A DNA stretch of 43,213 nt from Clostridiaceae bacterium (GTDB lineage Bacteria > Bacillota > Clostridia > DSM-8532). The stretch is taken from contig JAAYNO010000052.1 in NCBI GenBank assembly GCA_012520855.1, positions 1 to 43,213 on the forward strand, given 5' to 3'. The notes under the pieces were generated by a model that was not told the origin of the DNA, did no database searches, and saw only the letters and a program-made list of their open reading frames with translations. Below, one piece after another: positions 23,599 through 32,673 of the stretch. The translations under genes and the position numbers were made by a program. Position 1 is the first letter of the stretch. Each line of letters opens with the position of its first letter.

Positions 23599-24762
23599 CT
23601 ATCCAATAGAAGACATCATGCCGATAAGTGGTAATAATACCGATAAAAGTATGATTGCAAGAATAATTGATAAAAAAGACACCAATGCAGGCTCAATTAT
23701 TCTGCTGAATCCTTGAAGCGAAAGCTCGGCCTCTTTTCCATAAACTTTTGATATTTTTTCTATCATGCTGTCCAGGTTTCCGGATCTTTCGCCTGTTCTG
23801 AGCATTTTAACAAAAAGCTCAGGAAAGATCCCTGTATTTTTTACGGCATCCGACAATGATTCCCCTTCTGATATCTCCAGGGAAGCTTCTTTAAGTTTAG
23901 ATGCTACATAGCCGTTTCGCATCAGACCTTTTACGGTATTAAACCCGTCTGTTAAATGCATGCCGCTTTTTGTCGTAAGACTAAGCCCCAGACCAAATCT
24001 GGAGGCTATAATCTTTTTATATATCGGTCCAGAGATTGGATTATGTACTTTGATACGATCAAAAATCAGCTTACCTTTTTGTGTTTTAAAAAAGACAATC
24101 AGTATAAGAATAATTGGTATTGCTATCACGGCAAGCCAGAAAAGTATTTTTTGAAGACTTACAGTAAACAAAAATAAATACTCAGCCTCTTTGGGCATCT
24201 GTCCCCCAAGGCTTGTAACGATCTCACCGAACATTGGTATGATCTTAATGATCATCAGGAATATCACGCCAAGCATAAGTATGGCTAAAGCAGCTGGATA
24301 TGCAACTGCATTTTTTATTCTTTTATTGATTTCAGCCTCGGATTCGTAATACTCCGAAAGGTTCTCCATTACAATATCGAGCATTCCCGTCATTTCACCG
24401 ATTTTAATCATATGAAGCATATAATCGGGAAAACTTTCATCAAGGGAAAAGGCTTGATACATTGTCATTCCTTCAATTATTCTCTCTGATATTCCTTTCA
24501 GGGAGGCTTTTAATTCAGGCTGAGTTATATCATCAGCCAAAAGTGGGATCCCTTCGACAGGGTTTGCCCCGGACTGAAAAACTAAAGCAAGCTGGTGGCA
24601 GAGCAAGGAAAGCTCCATGGCGCTAAGCTTCTTCTTCTTTGAAGACTTGACTTTATTCATTATCTTATCCACTCCGTCCATAAAGTGTGCAGTCTTTTTA
24701 TACAGAAATCCCGACAAATCACAGCCTCGTTGGGCTGAACAATTCAGCTTTCGCCAAGCCAT
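23599..24762 (-). CDS. pilC: Type IV pilus inner-membrane platform protein (T2SS GspF family)
   Basis: The 387-aa protein carries two GspF domains (about 52-175 and 260-380), with LCHQLALVFQSGANPVEGI and FGLGLSLTTKSGMHLTDGF as repeated starts, KIGEMTGMLDIVMENLSEYY and RTGERSGNLDSMIEKIS as matching ends, and three membrane helices. It forms the assembly platform for the pilus motor. The frame from 24762 lies only about 10 nt after the predicted -10 and has a weak site; Met35 at 24660, with GGAG upstream, is a plausible alternative start. Confidence 0.9.
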   Translation of the reverse strand: MAWRKLNCSAQRGCDLSGFLYKKTAHFMDGVDKIMNKVKSSKKKKLSAMELSLLCHQLALVFQSGANPVEGIPLLADDITQPELKASLKGISERIIEGMTMYQAFSLDESFPDYMLHMIKIGEMTGMLDIVMENLSEYYESEAEINKRIKNAVAYPAALAILMLGVIFLMIIKIIPMFGEIVTSLGGQMPKEAEYLFLFTVSLQKILFWLAVIAIPIILILIVFFKTQKGKLIFDRIKVHNPISGPIYKKIIASRFGLGLSLTTKSGMHLTDGFNTVKGLMRNGYVASKLKEASLEISEGESLSDAVKNTGIFPELFVKMLRTGERSGNLDSMIEKISKVYGKEAELSLQGFSRIIEPALVSFLSIILAIILLSVLLPLIGMMSSIG

Positions 24763-24778
24763 TTAAATTTCTTTAAAT

Positions 24779-24787
24779 ATTATACCA
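24779..24787 (-). promoter_or_regulatory. Extended -10 promoter of the pil operon
   Basis: TGGTATAAT on the minus strand is a perfect TGn-TATAAT extended -10. No good -35 is visible. The start would fall about 10 nt before the first pilC ATG, or give a normal leader if translation starts at 24660. Confidence 0.5.
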
Positions 24788-24814
24788 ATTATTGGCGACA
24801 ACAAAACGCCTTTT

Positions 24815-26503
24815 TCAGCAAATATTCAGTTTTTTCAGGGCTTTTTCCGCGCCTTCACAAATTTCTTTTACACATCCTTCTTCAAAGGGTGAACGCAGCC
24901 CGGAGCTATTAAGAAGATCAATAAAAGTCATTGTACCAGCCTTTTTGCTGAAATCCAGATATTTTTCCCATGCAGCCTTATAATCTTCAGCCATCAAATT
25001 TCTGAATTGCAAAGCAATGGTTTGTGCGAGGCAGTAGTCGATATAGTAAAAAGGAACACTGTAAATATGGGTCTGGGCCTGCCAGCGGCCGCCTTTACCG
25101 AAAAATTCATCATCCTCATAATCCAGATAAGGCTGGAATTCATTTTCTATGCGTTTCCATGCATCCTTTCGCTCACTGGGCCTCATATCCGGATTACTGT
25201 AGATTACATGCTGGAATTCATCAACAGCACAGCCATATGGTATAAAAACAAGGGCGGAAGCAAGATGCATATATTTGTATTTCTCAGTTTCATCCCCGAA
25301 AAATAGCTTCATCCAAGGCAAGGTAAAGAACTCCATGCTCATGGAATGGACTTCGCATGCTTCCAATGTAGGCTGCTTGTATTCATAAATCTCAATATCC
25401 TTCGCAAGATACCCGTTAAGGGCATGGCCTGCCTCATGGGTCAGCACATCTATATCACCGCTGGTCCCGTTAAAATTCGCAAAAATAAAGGGAGATTCAT
25501 GATCCGGGATATATGTCATATACCCGCCGGGAGCCTTTCCCTTTCGGCTCAGGCAATCCAGAAGCTCATTTTCCAGCATAAAGCGGAAAAATTCGCTAGT
25601 TTCCTTTGACAACTCGTCATACATCTTTTCCCCCGCTTCAAATATCTCTTCAGGCGTTCCATGGGGCTTGGGATTACCGTCCCTGAAATAAAGCGGTGCA
25701 TCTATGAAAGTAGCCTTTTTAAGCCCCAGCATCTTCCTTCTTGTTTCCTCTATCCTCAGGGAAAGAGGGACCATGTGCTTTTTGACCTCTTCCTTGAATG
25801 CTTTGACTTCGACGGGGCCGTAACAGTTCCTTCTCATGCGGATATAGCCAAGCTCGACGTAATTTTCAAAGCCAAGTTTTTTCGCCATGGCCGTGCGTAC
25901 CCTGACAAGCTTGTCAAAGATCTCATCCAGCTTATCTCCGTTTTCGGCAAAGAATTCGGTGCGCTTTCTGAATGCTTCCTTCCTTATATTGCGGTCGGGT
26001 GACTCCATATAAGGCCGGAGCTGTGACAAATTGAGCTTTTTCCCATCAAAATCAAGCTGTGCTGATGCCATCAGCTTTACATATTCGCTGGTAAGCCTGT
26101 TTTCTTCCTGCAAATCGGGAATGATAGCAGGGTCGAAAGCTTTCAGGTCCAGTTCGGCATTAATGAATAAAAGAGCTCCAAGTCTTTCTTCCAGTTCCTT
26201 TCTGAACCTGGAAGAAACAAAAGCCCTGTAAAAATCAGTGACCAAATTTTCCATGACAGGGGTGTTCTCGTCAAAGTAATCTTTTTCCTTGTCATAGAAC
26301 TCATCTTCTGTGTTCACAGTGTGCCTGATATGCGCTATGGTCCTCATAGTTTCAACTTTTTTGCATATACCGGTAAAATCATTATATGCTTTGAACTGCT
26401 CATCGGCAGAACAGGCATTTTTTACTCTTTCGGTCAATATCCTTATCTCCCTGCCGACAGCTTCGATATCAGGCCTTGTATAAGTCATTTCCGAAAATTT
26501 CAT
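24815..26503 (-). CDS. M3-family oligoendopeptidase (PepF-like)
   Basis: This 562-aa cytosolic zinc metallopeptidase has the active-site HEAGH at residues 356-360 (DVLTHEAGHALNGYL), with the downstream Glu in LEACEVHSMSMEFF, typical of the M3 family. The C-terminal IDYCLAQTIALQF block is also conserved. It degrades short peptides. GGAGAAATAAGG precedes the ATG. It is separated from the pilus operon and from its upstream neighbour by promoter and hairpin sequences, so it is probably its own unit. Confidence 0.94.
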   Translation of the reverse strand: MKFSEMTYTRPDIEAVGREIRILTERVKNACSADEQFKAYNDFTGICKKVETMRTIAHIRHTVNTEDEFYDKEKDYFDENTPVMENLVTDFYRAFVSSRFRKELEERLGALLFINAELDLKAFDPAIIPDLQEENRLTSEYVKLMASAQLDFDGKKLNLSQLRPYMESPDRNIRKEAFRKRTEFFAENGDKLDEIFDKLVRVRTAMAKKLGFENYVELGYIRMRRNCYGPVEVKAFKEEVKKHMVPLSLRIEETRRKMLGLKKATFIDAPLYFRDGNPKPHGTPEEIFEAGEKMYDELSKETSEFFRFMLENELLDCLSRKGKAPGGYMTYIPDHESPFIFANFNGTSGDIDVLTHEAGHALNGYLAKDIEIYEYKQPTLEACEVHSMSMEFFTLPWMKLFFGDETEKYKYMHLASALVFIPYGCAVDEFQHVIYSNPDMRPSERKDAWKRIENEFQPYLDYEDDEFFGKGGRWQAQTHIYSVPFYYIDYCLAQTIALQFRNLMAEDYKAAWEKYLDFSKKAGTMTFIDLLNSSGLRSPFEEGCVKEICEGAEKALKKLNIC

Positions 26504-26527
26504 ATCCTTATTTCTCCTTTATTAAAT

Positions 26528-26593
26528 AAAATTGCCGTGCAATGTTTTCTGCCTTTTTCTATACTAGCATAATAACCATTGTACGGCAATTTT
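26528..26593 (-). terminator. Large inverted repeat between the hypothetical gene and pepF
   Basis: Two 17-bp arms, AAAATTGCCGTgCAATG and its complement, match at 16 positions (the other is a possible G-U) and enclose a 32-bp spacer. On the minus strand the right-hand arm ends in ...GGCAATTTTATTTAAT, giving a modest U-tail, so it can terminate the hypothetical gene. The spacer contains TAGTATAG, a possible -10 for pepF, which would place a promoter inside the loop. Confidence 0.6.
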
Positions 26594-26632
26594 ATCAGGG
26601 AGTTTTCTTTGCTTCACTGCAAGATGAAACTA

Positions 26633-27028
26633 TCAGTTAAAATCCATTGTTATCTCAAAGCTTGAATAGAATCCATCGTACACATATTGGCTTTCGTCTA
26701 TGAATATTGAAATGTAGACACCATCGAGTCTGCTTTCCATAAAGTAGCTGTAATCCATCGGATCTTCTATAAAACCTACTCCCCCCTGAAGTATTTTTCT
26801 GTAGAAAGCGATCATATCTTTTATTTCATAGCGGCTTATTCCTGATATTATATACCTTCTGTTTCCACCTTCCTCATACTTTATAGTCGAAGTTATCTCA
26901 CTTTCACTAGGTATGGGAACCAGTCCGGTACGGTCAAATATTGCAATCGGAAACGGCAGTGGATCAATCATATCAAGAATGATTTCTGCCTGCTTATCAG
27001 ACAGACGGTCTTTATCTCTATCCACCAT
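26633..27028 (-). CDS. Hypothetical soluble protein
   Basis: This 131-aa protein starts at an ATG with AAGGAG seven bases upstream. No signal peptide, membrane helix or Cys pair is seen. It begins MVDRDKDRLSDKQAEIILD and contains DPLPFPIAIFDRTGLVPIPS, a Pro-rich strand, then alternating alpha/beta regions ending YSSFEITMDFN. I do not recognise a family. It is flanked by its own AT-rich upstream region and the large inverted repeat downstream, so it appears monocistronic. Confidence 0.7.
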   Translation of the reverse strand: MVDRDKDRLSDKQAEIILDMIDPLPFPIAIFDRTGLVPIPSESEITSTIKYEEGGNRRYIISGISRYEIKDMIAFYRKILQGGVGFIEDPMDYSYFMESRLDGVYISIFIDESQYVYDGFYSSFEITMDFN

Positions 27029-27276
27029 GATTTAACTCCTTTTTATCTTATTAGTCCGGAGTATACTAAAGCTGCAAATAAATCTTATTAAACTGAGTTT
27101 ATAATTGTAATTTTATAAATCGTCAGAATAAAATAACATATAAAATATTATTCTATTTAGTACAAAAAACATTTTTTTAGCGACCATCGTTTTGATTGTC
27201 ATATAAATTGATGAAAATAATTAATTTAAAACATGAATATTTTATATCAAATTCTATATCCACTTTTCCTTCAATA

Positions 27277-27285
27277 TGCTATAAT
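27277..27285 (+). promoter_or_regulatory. Extended -10 promoter of metA
   Basis: TGCTATAAT is a perfect extended -10; the start would leave a leader of about 60 nt. The 27,029-27,276 stretch is very AT-rich and holds no SAM riboswitch or T-box that I can recognise, so control of metA is more likely by a protein repressor. Confidence 0.55.
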
Positions 27286-27351
27286 ATCCAACAATACACG
27301 AGTAAATCAATAGGAAAACAGAGAAATTATATTCGCTATGGAGGATAGAAT

Positions 27352-28275
27352 ATGCCAATAAAAATACCGGACAATCTGCCGGCGAAAGAAACGCTTACAA
27401 ATGAAAATATCTTTGTAATGACCGAGCAGCGGGCAATACACCAGGATATAAGGCCTTTAAGGATTGCCATCCTCAACCTGATGCCTGCAAAGATCATCAC
27501 TGAAACGCATCTTCTGCGTTTGATAGGCAATACTCCTCTTCAGGTTGAAATAGAGCTTCTGCACCCGAAAACCCATATATCCAAAAATACTCCTGCAGGA
27601 CATTTAACAACCTTCTATAAAACTTTTGACGATGTAAGGCACGAAAAATTCGACGGTCTTATAATAACTGGTGCACCGGTCGAGCAAATGGAATTCGAGC
27701 AGGTAACATATTGGGATGAGCTTAAAAACATTATGGAGTGGAGTAAGAAAAATGTCTATTCTACTTTCCACATTTGTTGGGGTGCTCAGGCAGGATTATA
27801 CTATCATTACGGCATCAAAAAGTATCCCCTCAAGGAGAAGCTTTTCGGTATTTTCATGCACCGGATATGCAAGACGAACACCATGCTTTTGCGTGGCTTC
27901 GATGATTGCTTTTATGCTCCCCATTCAAGACATACCGAGATCAGAAGAGAAGACATTGAAAAAATCAGCGAACTTGATATCCTCTCTGATTCAGAAGAAG
28001 CAGGAATATATATAATAAAAACCAAAGGCGGACGTCAGATCTTCGTTACAGGACATTCCGAATATGATAAGGACACCTTAAAAAGCGAATATGAAAGGGA
28101 TGTTTCAAAAGGTCTGGAAATCAAGCTCCCTAGGAATTATTTCCCCGGGGATGACTATTCAAGATCACCCTTTGTCACATGGAGGAGCCATGCCAACCTG
28201 CTTTTCTCAAACTGGCTCAACTATTATGTATACCAGGAAACACCATATGATTTAAGTCAGTTGGAACGTATTTAG
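27352..28275 (+). CDS. metA: Homoserine O-acetyltransferase (MetA fold)
   Basis: This 307-aa MetA-family enzyme has Cys142 in HICWGAQ as nucleophile and His235 and Glu237 in GHSEYD. Residue 111 is Glu ([10 protein letters not shown]), the residue known to favour acetyl-CoA, whereas succinyl-CoA users have Gly there. It therefore most likely makes O-acetyl-L-homoserine, which fits the metY sulfhydrylase downstream. A GGAGG site lies 7 bp before the ATG. Confidence 0.95.
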   Translation: MPIKIPDNLPAKETLTNENIFVMTEQRAIHQDIRPLRIAILNLMPAKIITETHLLRLIGNTPLQVEIELLHPKTHISKNTPAGHLTTFYKTFDDVRHEKFDGLIITGAPVEQMEFEQVTYWDELKNIMEWSKKNVYSTFHICWGAQAGLYYHYGIKKYPLKEKLFGIFMHRICKTNTMLLRGFDDCFYAPHSRHTEIRREDIEKISELDILSDSEEAGIYIIKTKGGRQIFVTGHSEYDKDTLKSEYERDVSKGLEIKLPRNYFPGDDYSRSPFVTWRSHANLLFSNWLNYYVYQETPYDLSQLERI

Positions 28276-28277
28276 AA

Positions 28278-28430
28278 ATGGGGCTGGTCAGCGAAAAAGA
28301 ACCTTCACTCGCCCAGGAAGATATAAAAGTGCGACTTTTCCAGCAGTTTCTGACGGTTCAGCTGTTCTTGCCGGAATCACCTGTTAGCAGAAACAAGACA
28401 AAGAACCATTCCACTAAAAAGGAGAGATAG
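28278..28430 (+). CDS. Possible 50-aa protein filling the metA-rrf2 gap
   Basis: An open frame starts at ATG two bases after the metA stop, runs 50 codons and ends one base before the regulator ATG, beginning MGLVSEKEPSLAQEDIKVRL. Its upstream site (GGAAC) is weak and the composition, with a basic tail RNKTKNHSTKKER, is not diagnostic. It could be translated by coupling to metA, or be chance in a 156-bp gap. No homologue comes to mind. Confidence 0.3.
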   Translation: MGLVSEKEPSLAQEDIKVRLFQQFLTVQLFLPESPVSRNKTKNHSTKKER

Positions 28431-28431
28431 T

Positions 28432-28884
28432 ATGCATATTTCTACCAAGGGAAGATACGGGCTTCTGGCGCTGGTTGATCTGGCAACTCACTACTCAGGC
28501 GAACCAATCAGCTTAAAAAACATAGCAGAAAGATGCCAATTGTCCGAGGAGTATATATTGCAGATCTTTTTGATATTAAGACGTGCAGGCATTGTCAGAA
28601 GTAAAAGAGGATCCCGCGGAGGTTATATTTTGGCTAAAGATCAATCAGATATAACTGTTTGGGATGTATTGACCGCACTTGAAGGTCCTCTTGCCCCCAC
28701 AGCCTGTATATCGGGAAAAAGTAAGGACTCTTGCGGCCGTTATGATCATTGTGTAACAAGAATTCTTTGGAAAAAAATAATGGTTGGTATTAACGAGGTT
28801 ACAAATTCTATCACAATTGAAGACCTGGTCAATACCTGCAAAAACCCCCAAATCGTAAATCCGGATCCGGAATATTATATTTAA
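28432..28884 (+). CDS. Rrf2-family transcriptional regulator (CymR/IscR-like)
   Basis: This 150-aa regulator has a winged helix at the N-terminus: MHISTKGRYGLLALVDLA, then the recognition region LSEEYILQIF and wing SKRGSRGGYILAK. Three cysteines at 92, 101 and 107 (CISGKSKDSCGRYDHC) sit where IscR, NsrR and RsrR hold an Fe-S cluster, but the spacing is 8 and 5 rather than 5 and 5. It lies between metA and metY, so it probably controls sulfur amino acid synthesis as CymR does in Bacillus. A strong AAGGAGAG site precedes the ATG. Confidence 0.9.
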   Translation: MHISTKGRYGLLALVDLATHYSGEPISLKNIAERCQLSEEYILQIFLILRRAGIVRSKRGSRGGYILAKDQSDITVWDVLTALEGPLAPTACISGKSKDSCGRYDHCVTRILWKKIMVGINEVTNSITIEDLVNTCKNPQIVNPDPEYYI

Positions 28885-28921
28885 GAACCTTATCAAGCGC
28901 AGCAAAAATACTGCAAATTAG

Positions 28922-30235
<1,314 letters not shown>

Positions 30236-30320
30236 CGCCCTTTGTTTGTTATACTGAGTAAAGCGTACACCAGATGCCAGATTGAATAAAAGTACGTAAA
30301 AGCGTTTTTATCAAACAATC

Positions 30321-30349
30321 TTGACAAAGGGTTTAGTCGTTTGTATAAT
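30321..30349 (+). promoter_or_regulatory. Consensus promoter of tRNA-Arg
   Basis: TTGACA and TATAAT, both perfect, with a 17-bp spacer. The start falls near 30356, leaving only about 13 nt of leader before the mature tRNA. Confidence 0.85.
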
Positions 30350-30368
30350 AATGTAGTCGCTTTTACAT

Positions 30369-30445
30369 GTGCCAGTAGCTCAGCAGGATAGAGCAACGGA
30401 CTTCTAATCCGTCGGTCGGGTGTTCGAATCATCTCTGGCACGCCA
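30369..30445 (+). tRNA. tRNA-Arg (anticodon UCU), CCA encoded
   Basis: This 77-nt cloverleaf has a perfect acceptor stem GTGCCAG/CTGGCAC, D-arm GCTC...GAGC, anticodon arm ACGGA-CTTCTAA-TCCGT and T-arm GGGTG-TTCGAAT-CATCT with two G-U pairs, then discriminator G and CCA. It decodes AGA (and AGG by wobble). Confidence 0.95.
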
Positions 30446-30449
30446 AGAA

Positions 30450-30486
30450 AACAGCCACTTTTATAATTATAAGAGTGGCTGTTTTT
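30450..30486. terminator. Bidirectional terminator between tRNA-Arg and the convergent gene
   Basis: AACAGCCACT pairs with AGTGGCTGTT, and the loop contains a further TTATAA self-complement. A T run follows on the plus strand and TTTTC on the minus strand, so it serves the tRNA and the minus-strand gene ending at 30490. Confidence 0.85.
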
Positions 30487-30489
30487 ATA

Positions 30490-31017
30490 TTATAATTGTT
30501 CTTTAAGTATCTTAAACAATAGATCGATCAGCTCATTGTCACGATCGACTTCTCCAAACCTGTCGTTTATTGAAAAGCCCTGTTCCGACTCAAATCCGCT
30601 TGTTGGAGGAATCATCAGACTGAACCCGTCTTGCCCGGATTTTGTTTTTCTTATCATTTCAATTAGTTGGCCTATATTGAGCAATGGCAGACAATTATCT
30701 TTTAGAAAATAATCTCCCGGATCAGTGTGGTCGTAAAAAACCTCTTCCAAAGACTCTTGTTCATCCAAGATCTGTTCTTCGTCTACAACTATAAAATCTT
30801 CGGGCATTCTGAGCCTTTTTAGAGTTAAAGTTGTTCCATGGGATAAAATCACCTCACCAACCACAAACTCTAAATCTTCATAGATATCATTTTCTGCATC
30901 CTTGCAAACAGAAGCAACGGCCTGATCGTATTTAGCAGGAAGCCACAAAGAATTAATGGTTTGTTTTTGACTGAATGTCAGTGAATTCAAATCTTCAATG
31001 GTCAAGTTCTGTTTCAT
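30490..31017 (-). CDS. Hypothetical acidic protein
   Basis: The protein has about 175 aa from the ATG at 31017, which has GGTGGAG 10 bp upstream; a GTG three codons earlier sits on the site itself. It is soluble and acidic with many Asp and Glu. NSLTFSQKQTINSLWLPAKYD near the start, PEDFIVVDEEQILDEQESLE in the middle and LIEMIRKTKSGQDGF later are the most distinctive parts. I recognise no family. It is transcribed divergently from gdh and could share its promoter region. Confidence 0.7.
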   Translation of the reverse strand: MKQNLTIEDLNSLTFSQKQTINSLWLPAKYDQAVASVCKDAENDIYEDLEFVVGEVILSHGTTLTLKRLRMPEDFIVVDEEQILDEQESLEEVFYDHTDPGDYFLKDNCLPLLNIGQLIEMIRKTKSGQDGFSLMIPPTSGFESEQGFSINDRFGEVDRDNELIDLLFKILKEQL

Positions 31018-31141
31018 ATATGCCACGCTCCACCCTCTTTTTTTATTACTAATAATTATAGCATGGTTGCTGTGTAAGCTGGAATAATATAATTTTATGA
31101 AATGTTTTGTTTAATAAATTTCATACCCATTACCTTCATAT

Positions 31142-31177
31142 CCAATGGTTGACATATCAATATGCCATTGGTATGAT
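31142..31177 (+). promoter_or_regulatory. gdh promoter with nested dyads
   Basis: Perfect TTGACA (31149-31154), a 17-bp spacer and TATGAT (31172-31177, preceded by TGG as an extended -10). CCAATGG (31142-31148) and CCATTGG (31165-31171) are perfect inverted arms flanking the -35 and abutting the -10, and TTGACATATCAA inside is itself a dyad. This geometry suits a repressor occluding RNA polymerase. The start leaves a leader of about 170 nt. Confidence 0.65.
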
Positions 31178-31214
31178 ATGTATGGTTAGAGATTTTGATA
31201 GATACAGGCATATG

Positions 31215-31286
31215 CTGAAATGATTATTTTTGTTATGATATATTTGTATTATTTTGCAACTTTATTTTATTAAAATATCATTTCAG
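31215..31286 (+). promoter_or_regulatory. Long stem-loop in the gdh leader
   Basis: CTGAAATGAT (31215-31224) and ATCATTTCAG (31277-31286) are perfect 10-bp inverted arms; pairing continues inward with TATTTT/AAAATA after a 1-nt bulge. The loop of about 40 nt is AT-rich. It lies between the promoter and the gdh ribosome site, so it may regulate the leader or mark a second protein-binding site. Confidence 0.5.
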
Positions 31287-31357
31287 ACATACTGGGTCCG
31301 GATTTTGAAGACTCATATCCTAACTTTTCATTAATTTTTCAAATTGGAGGCCTTAAA

Positions 31358-32644
31358 ATGAGCAACTCATCTTACAACCCTTTTGAAATCGCGCAGGAGC
31401 AGTTTGATTCTGTTGCAGCAAAGCTTGATCTTGACCCTGCTGCAAGAGAGTTTTTACGTCAGCCAATGCGTGAATATCATTTTTCTATTCCTGTCCACAT
31501 GGATGATGGAAGCGTTAAAGTATTCAGAGGCTATCGTGTACAGCACAATGACGCCAGAGGTCCCGCAAAGGGCGGTATCCGTTTTCATCCTATGGAGACG
31601 ATTGATACCATCAGAGCTCTTTCCATGTGGATGACATGGAAATGTTCTGTCGTCGACATTCCTCTCGGGGGCGGTAAAGGCGGAGTGATCTGTGATCCAC
31701 GCAATCTTACCGAGCGAGAACAAGAGAGGTTATGCCGTGGCTATATCCGGCAATTGGTTCGTAATGTTGGTCCTAATACTGATGTTCCTGCTCCCGATGT
31801 AATGACAAGCAGTAAACATATGCTTTGGATGCTTGATGAATATGAAACGATCCTTGGCGGCAGATACCCCGGGTTTATAACGGGAAAACCTGTTGGAATG
31901 GGCGGTTCATTGGGAAGAACCGAAGCAACCGGTTTTGGAGTGATCTATGTGCTCAGGGAAGCCTTAAAGAGTTTAAACATAGATATTAAGAATACCAGTG
32001 CTAGTTTCCAGGGCTTTGGCAATGTGTCACAATATGCAGTAAGACTGTATCAGCAATTAGGCGGTAAGGTCGTTGCCATTTCCTGCTGGGATGAAGCTGA
32101 TAAAACATCATATACTTTCCGGAAGAAGGATGGCATGGATATCAGTGCCTTAGTAGATATCACAGATGCATACGGAACGATTGACAAAGATAAAGCAAAA
32201 GAACTTGGCTATGAGGTCCTTCCCGGAGAAGCATGGATAGAGCAGGATGTTGACATACTTATTCCTGCAGCATTGGAAAACCAGATCACCATAGCCAACG
32301 TACATAAAATAAGCAAACAGGTAAAGGTTATCACCGAAGCAGCCAATGGCCCCACAACTCCTGATGCCGATAAAATTATTAACGACAGGGGTATATTCCT
32401 GGTACCTGACTTTCTTGCCAATGCCGGCGGCGTGACCTGCAGCTATTTCGAACAGGTTCAATGCAATATGAATTATTATTGGGAGAAGGAAGAGGTCCTT
32501 GCCAAACTCGATACTAAAATGACATCTGCATATAAAGCTGTTTATGAACTTGCTAAAAGTAAAAACCTTAATATGAGAGATGCTGCATATGTGATTGCGA
32601 TCAACCGCGTAGCACAGGCTGTAAAGAGCCGTGGCTGGGTCTGA
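31358..32644 (+). CDS. gdhA: Glutamate dehydrogenase (Glu/Leu/Phe/Val dehydrogenase family)
   Basis: The 428-aa protein has the Glu-binding block KGGIRFHPMET, catalytic Lys in PLGGGKGGVICDP, PAPDVMTSSKHMLWM and the Rossmann motif FQGFGNVSQYAV. The length fits the catabolic, NAD-linked hexameric type (RocG/GudB-like). It deaminates glutamate to 2-oxoglutarate. TTGGAGG precedes the ATG. It probably shares a message with the 1056-aa protein 29 bp downstream. Confidence 0.95.
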   Translation: MSNSSYNPFEIAQEQFDSVAAKLDLDPAAREFLRQPMREYHFSIPVHMDDGSVKVFRGYRVQHNDARGPAKGGIRFHPMETIDTIRALSMWMTWKCSVVDIPLGGGKGGVICDPRNLTEREQERLCRGYIRQLVRNVGPNTDVPAPDVMTSSKHMLWMLDEYETILGGRYPGFITGKPVGMGGSLGRTEATGFGVIYVLREALKSLNIDIKNTSASFQGFGNVSQYAVRLYQQLGGKVVAISCWDEADKTSYTFRKKDGMDISALVDITDAYGTIDKDKAKELGYEVLPGEAWIEQDVDILIPAALENQITIANVHKISKQVKVITEAANGPTTPDADKIINDRGIFLVPDFLANAGGVTCSYFEQVQCNMNYYWEKEEVLAKLDTKMTSAYKAVYELAKSKNLNMRDAAYVIAINRVAQAVKSRGWV

Positions 32645-32673
32645 TCAATAATAATATAGGGAGTCTCCTTACC

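Noticed and set aside
27029-27351. Possible SAM riboswitch or T-box before metA
   Set aside because: The sequence is too AT-rich and lacks the conserved core stems and bulges of either class.
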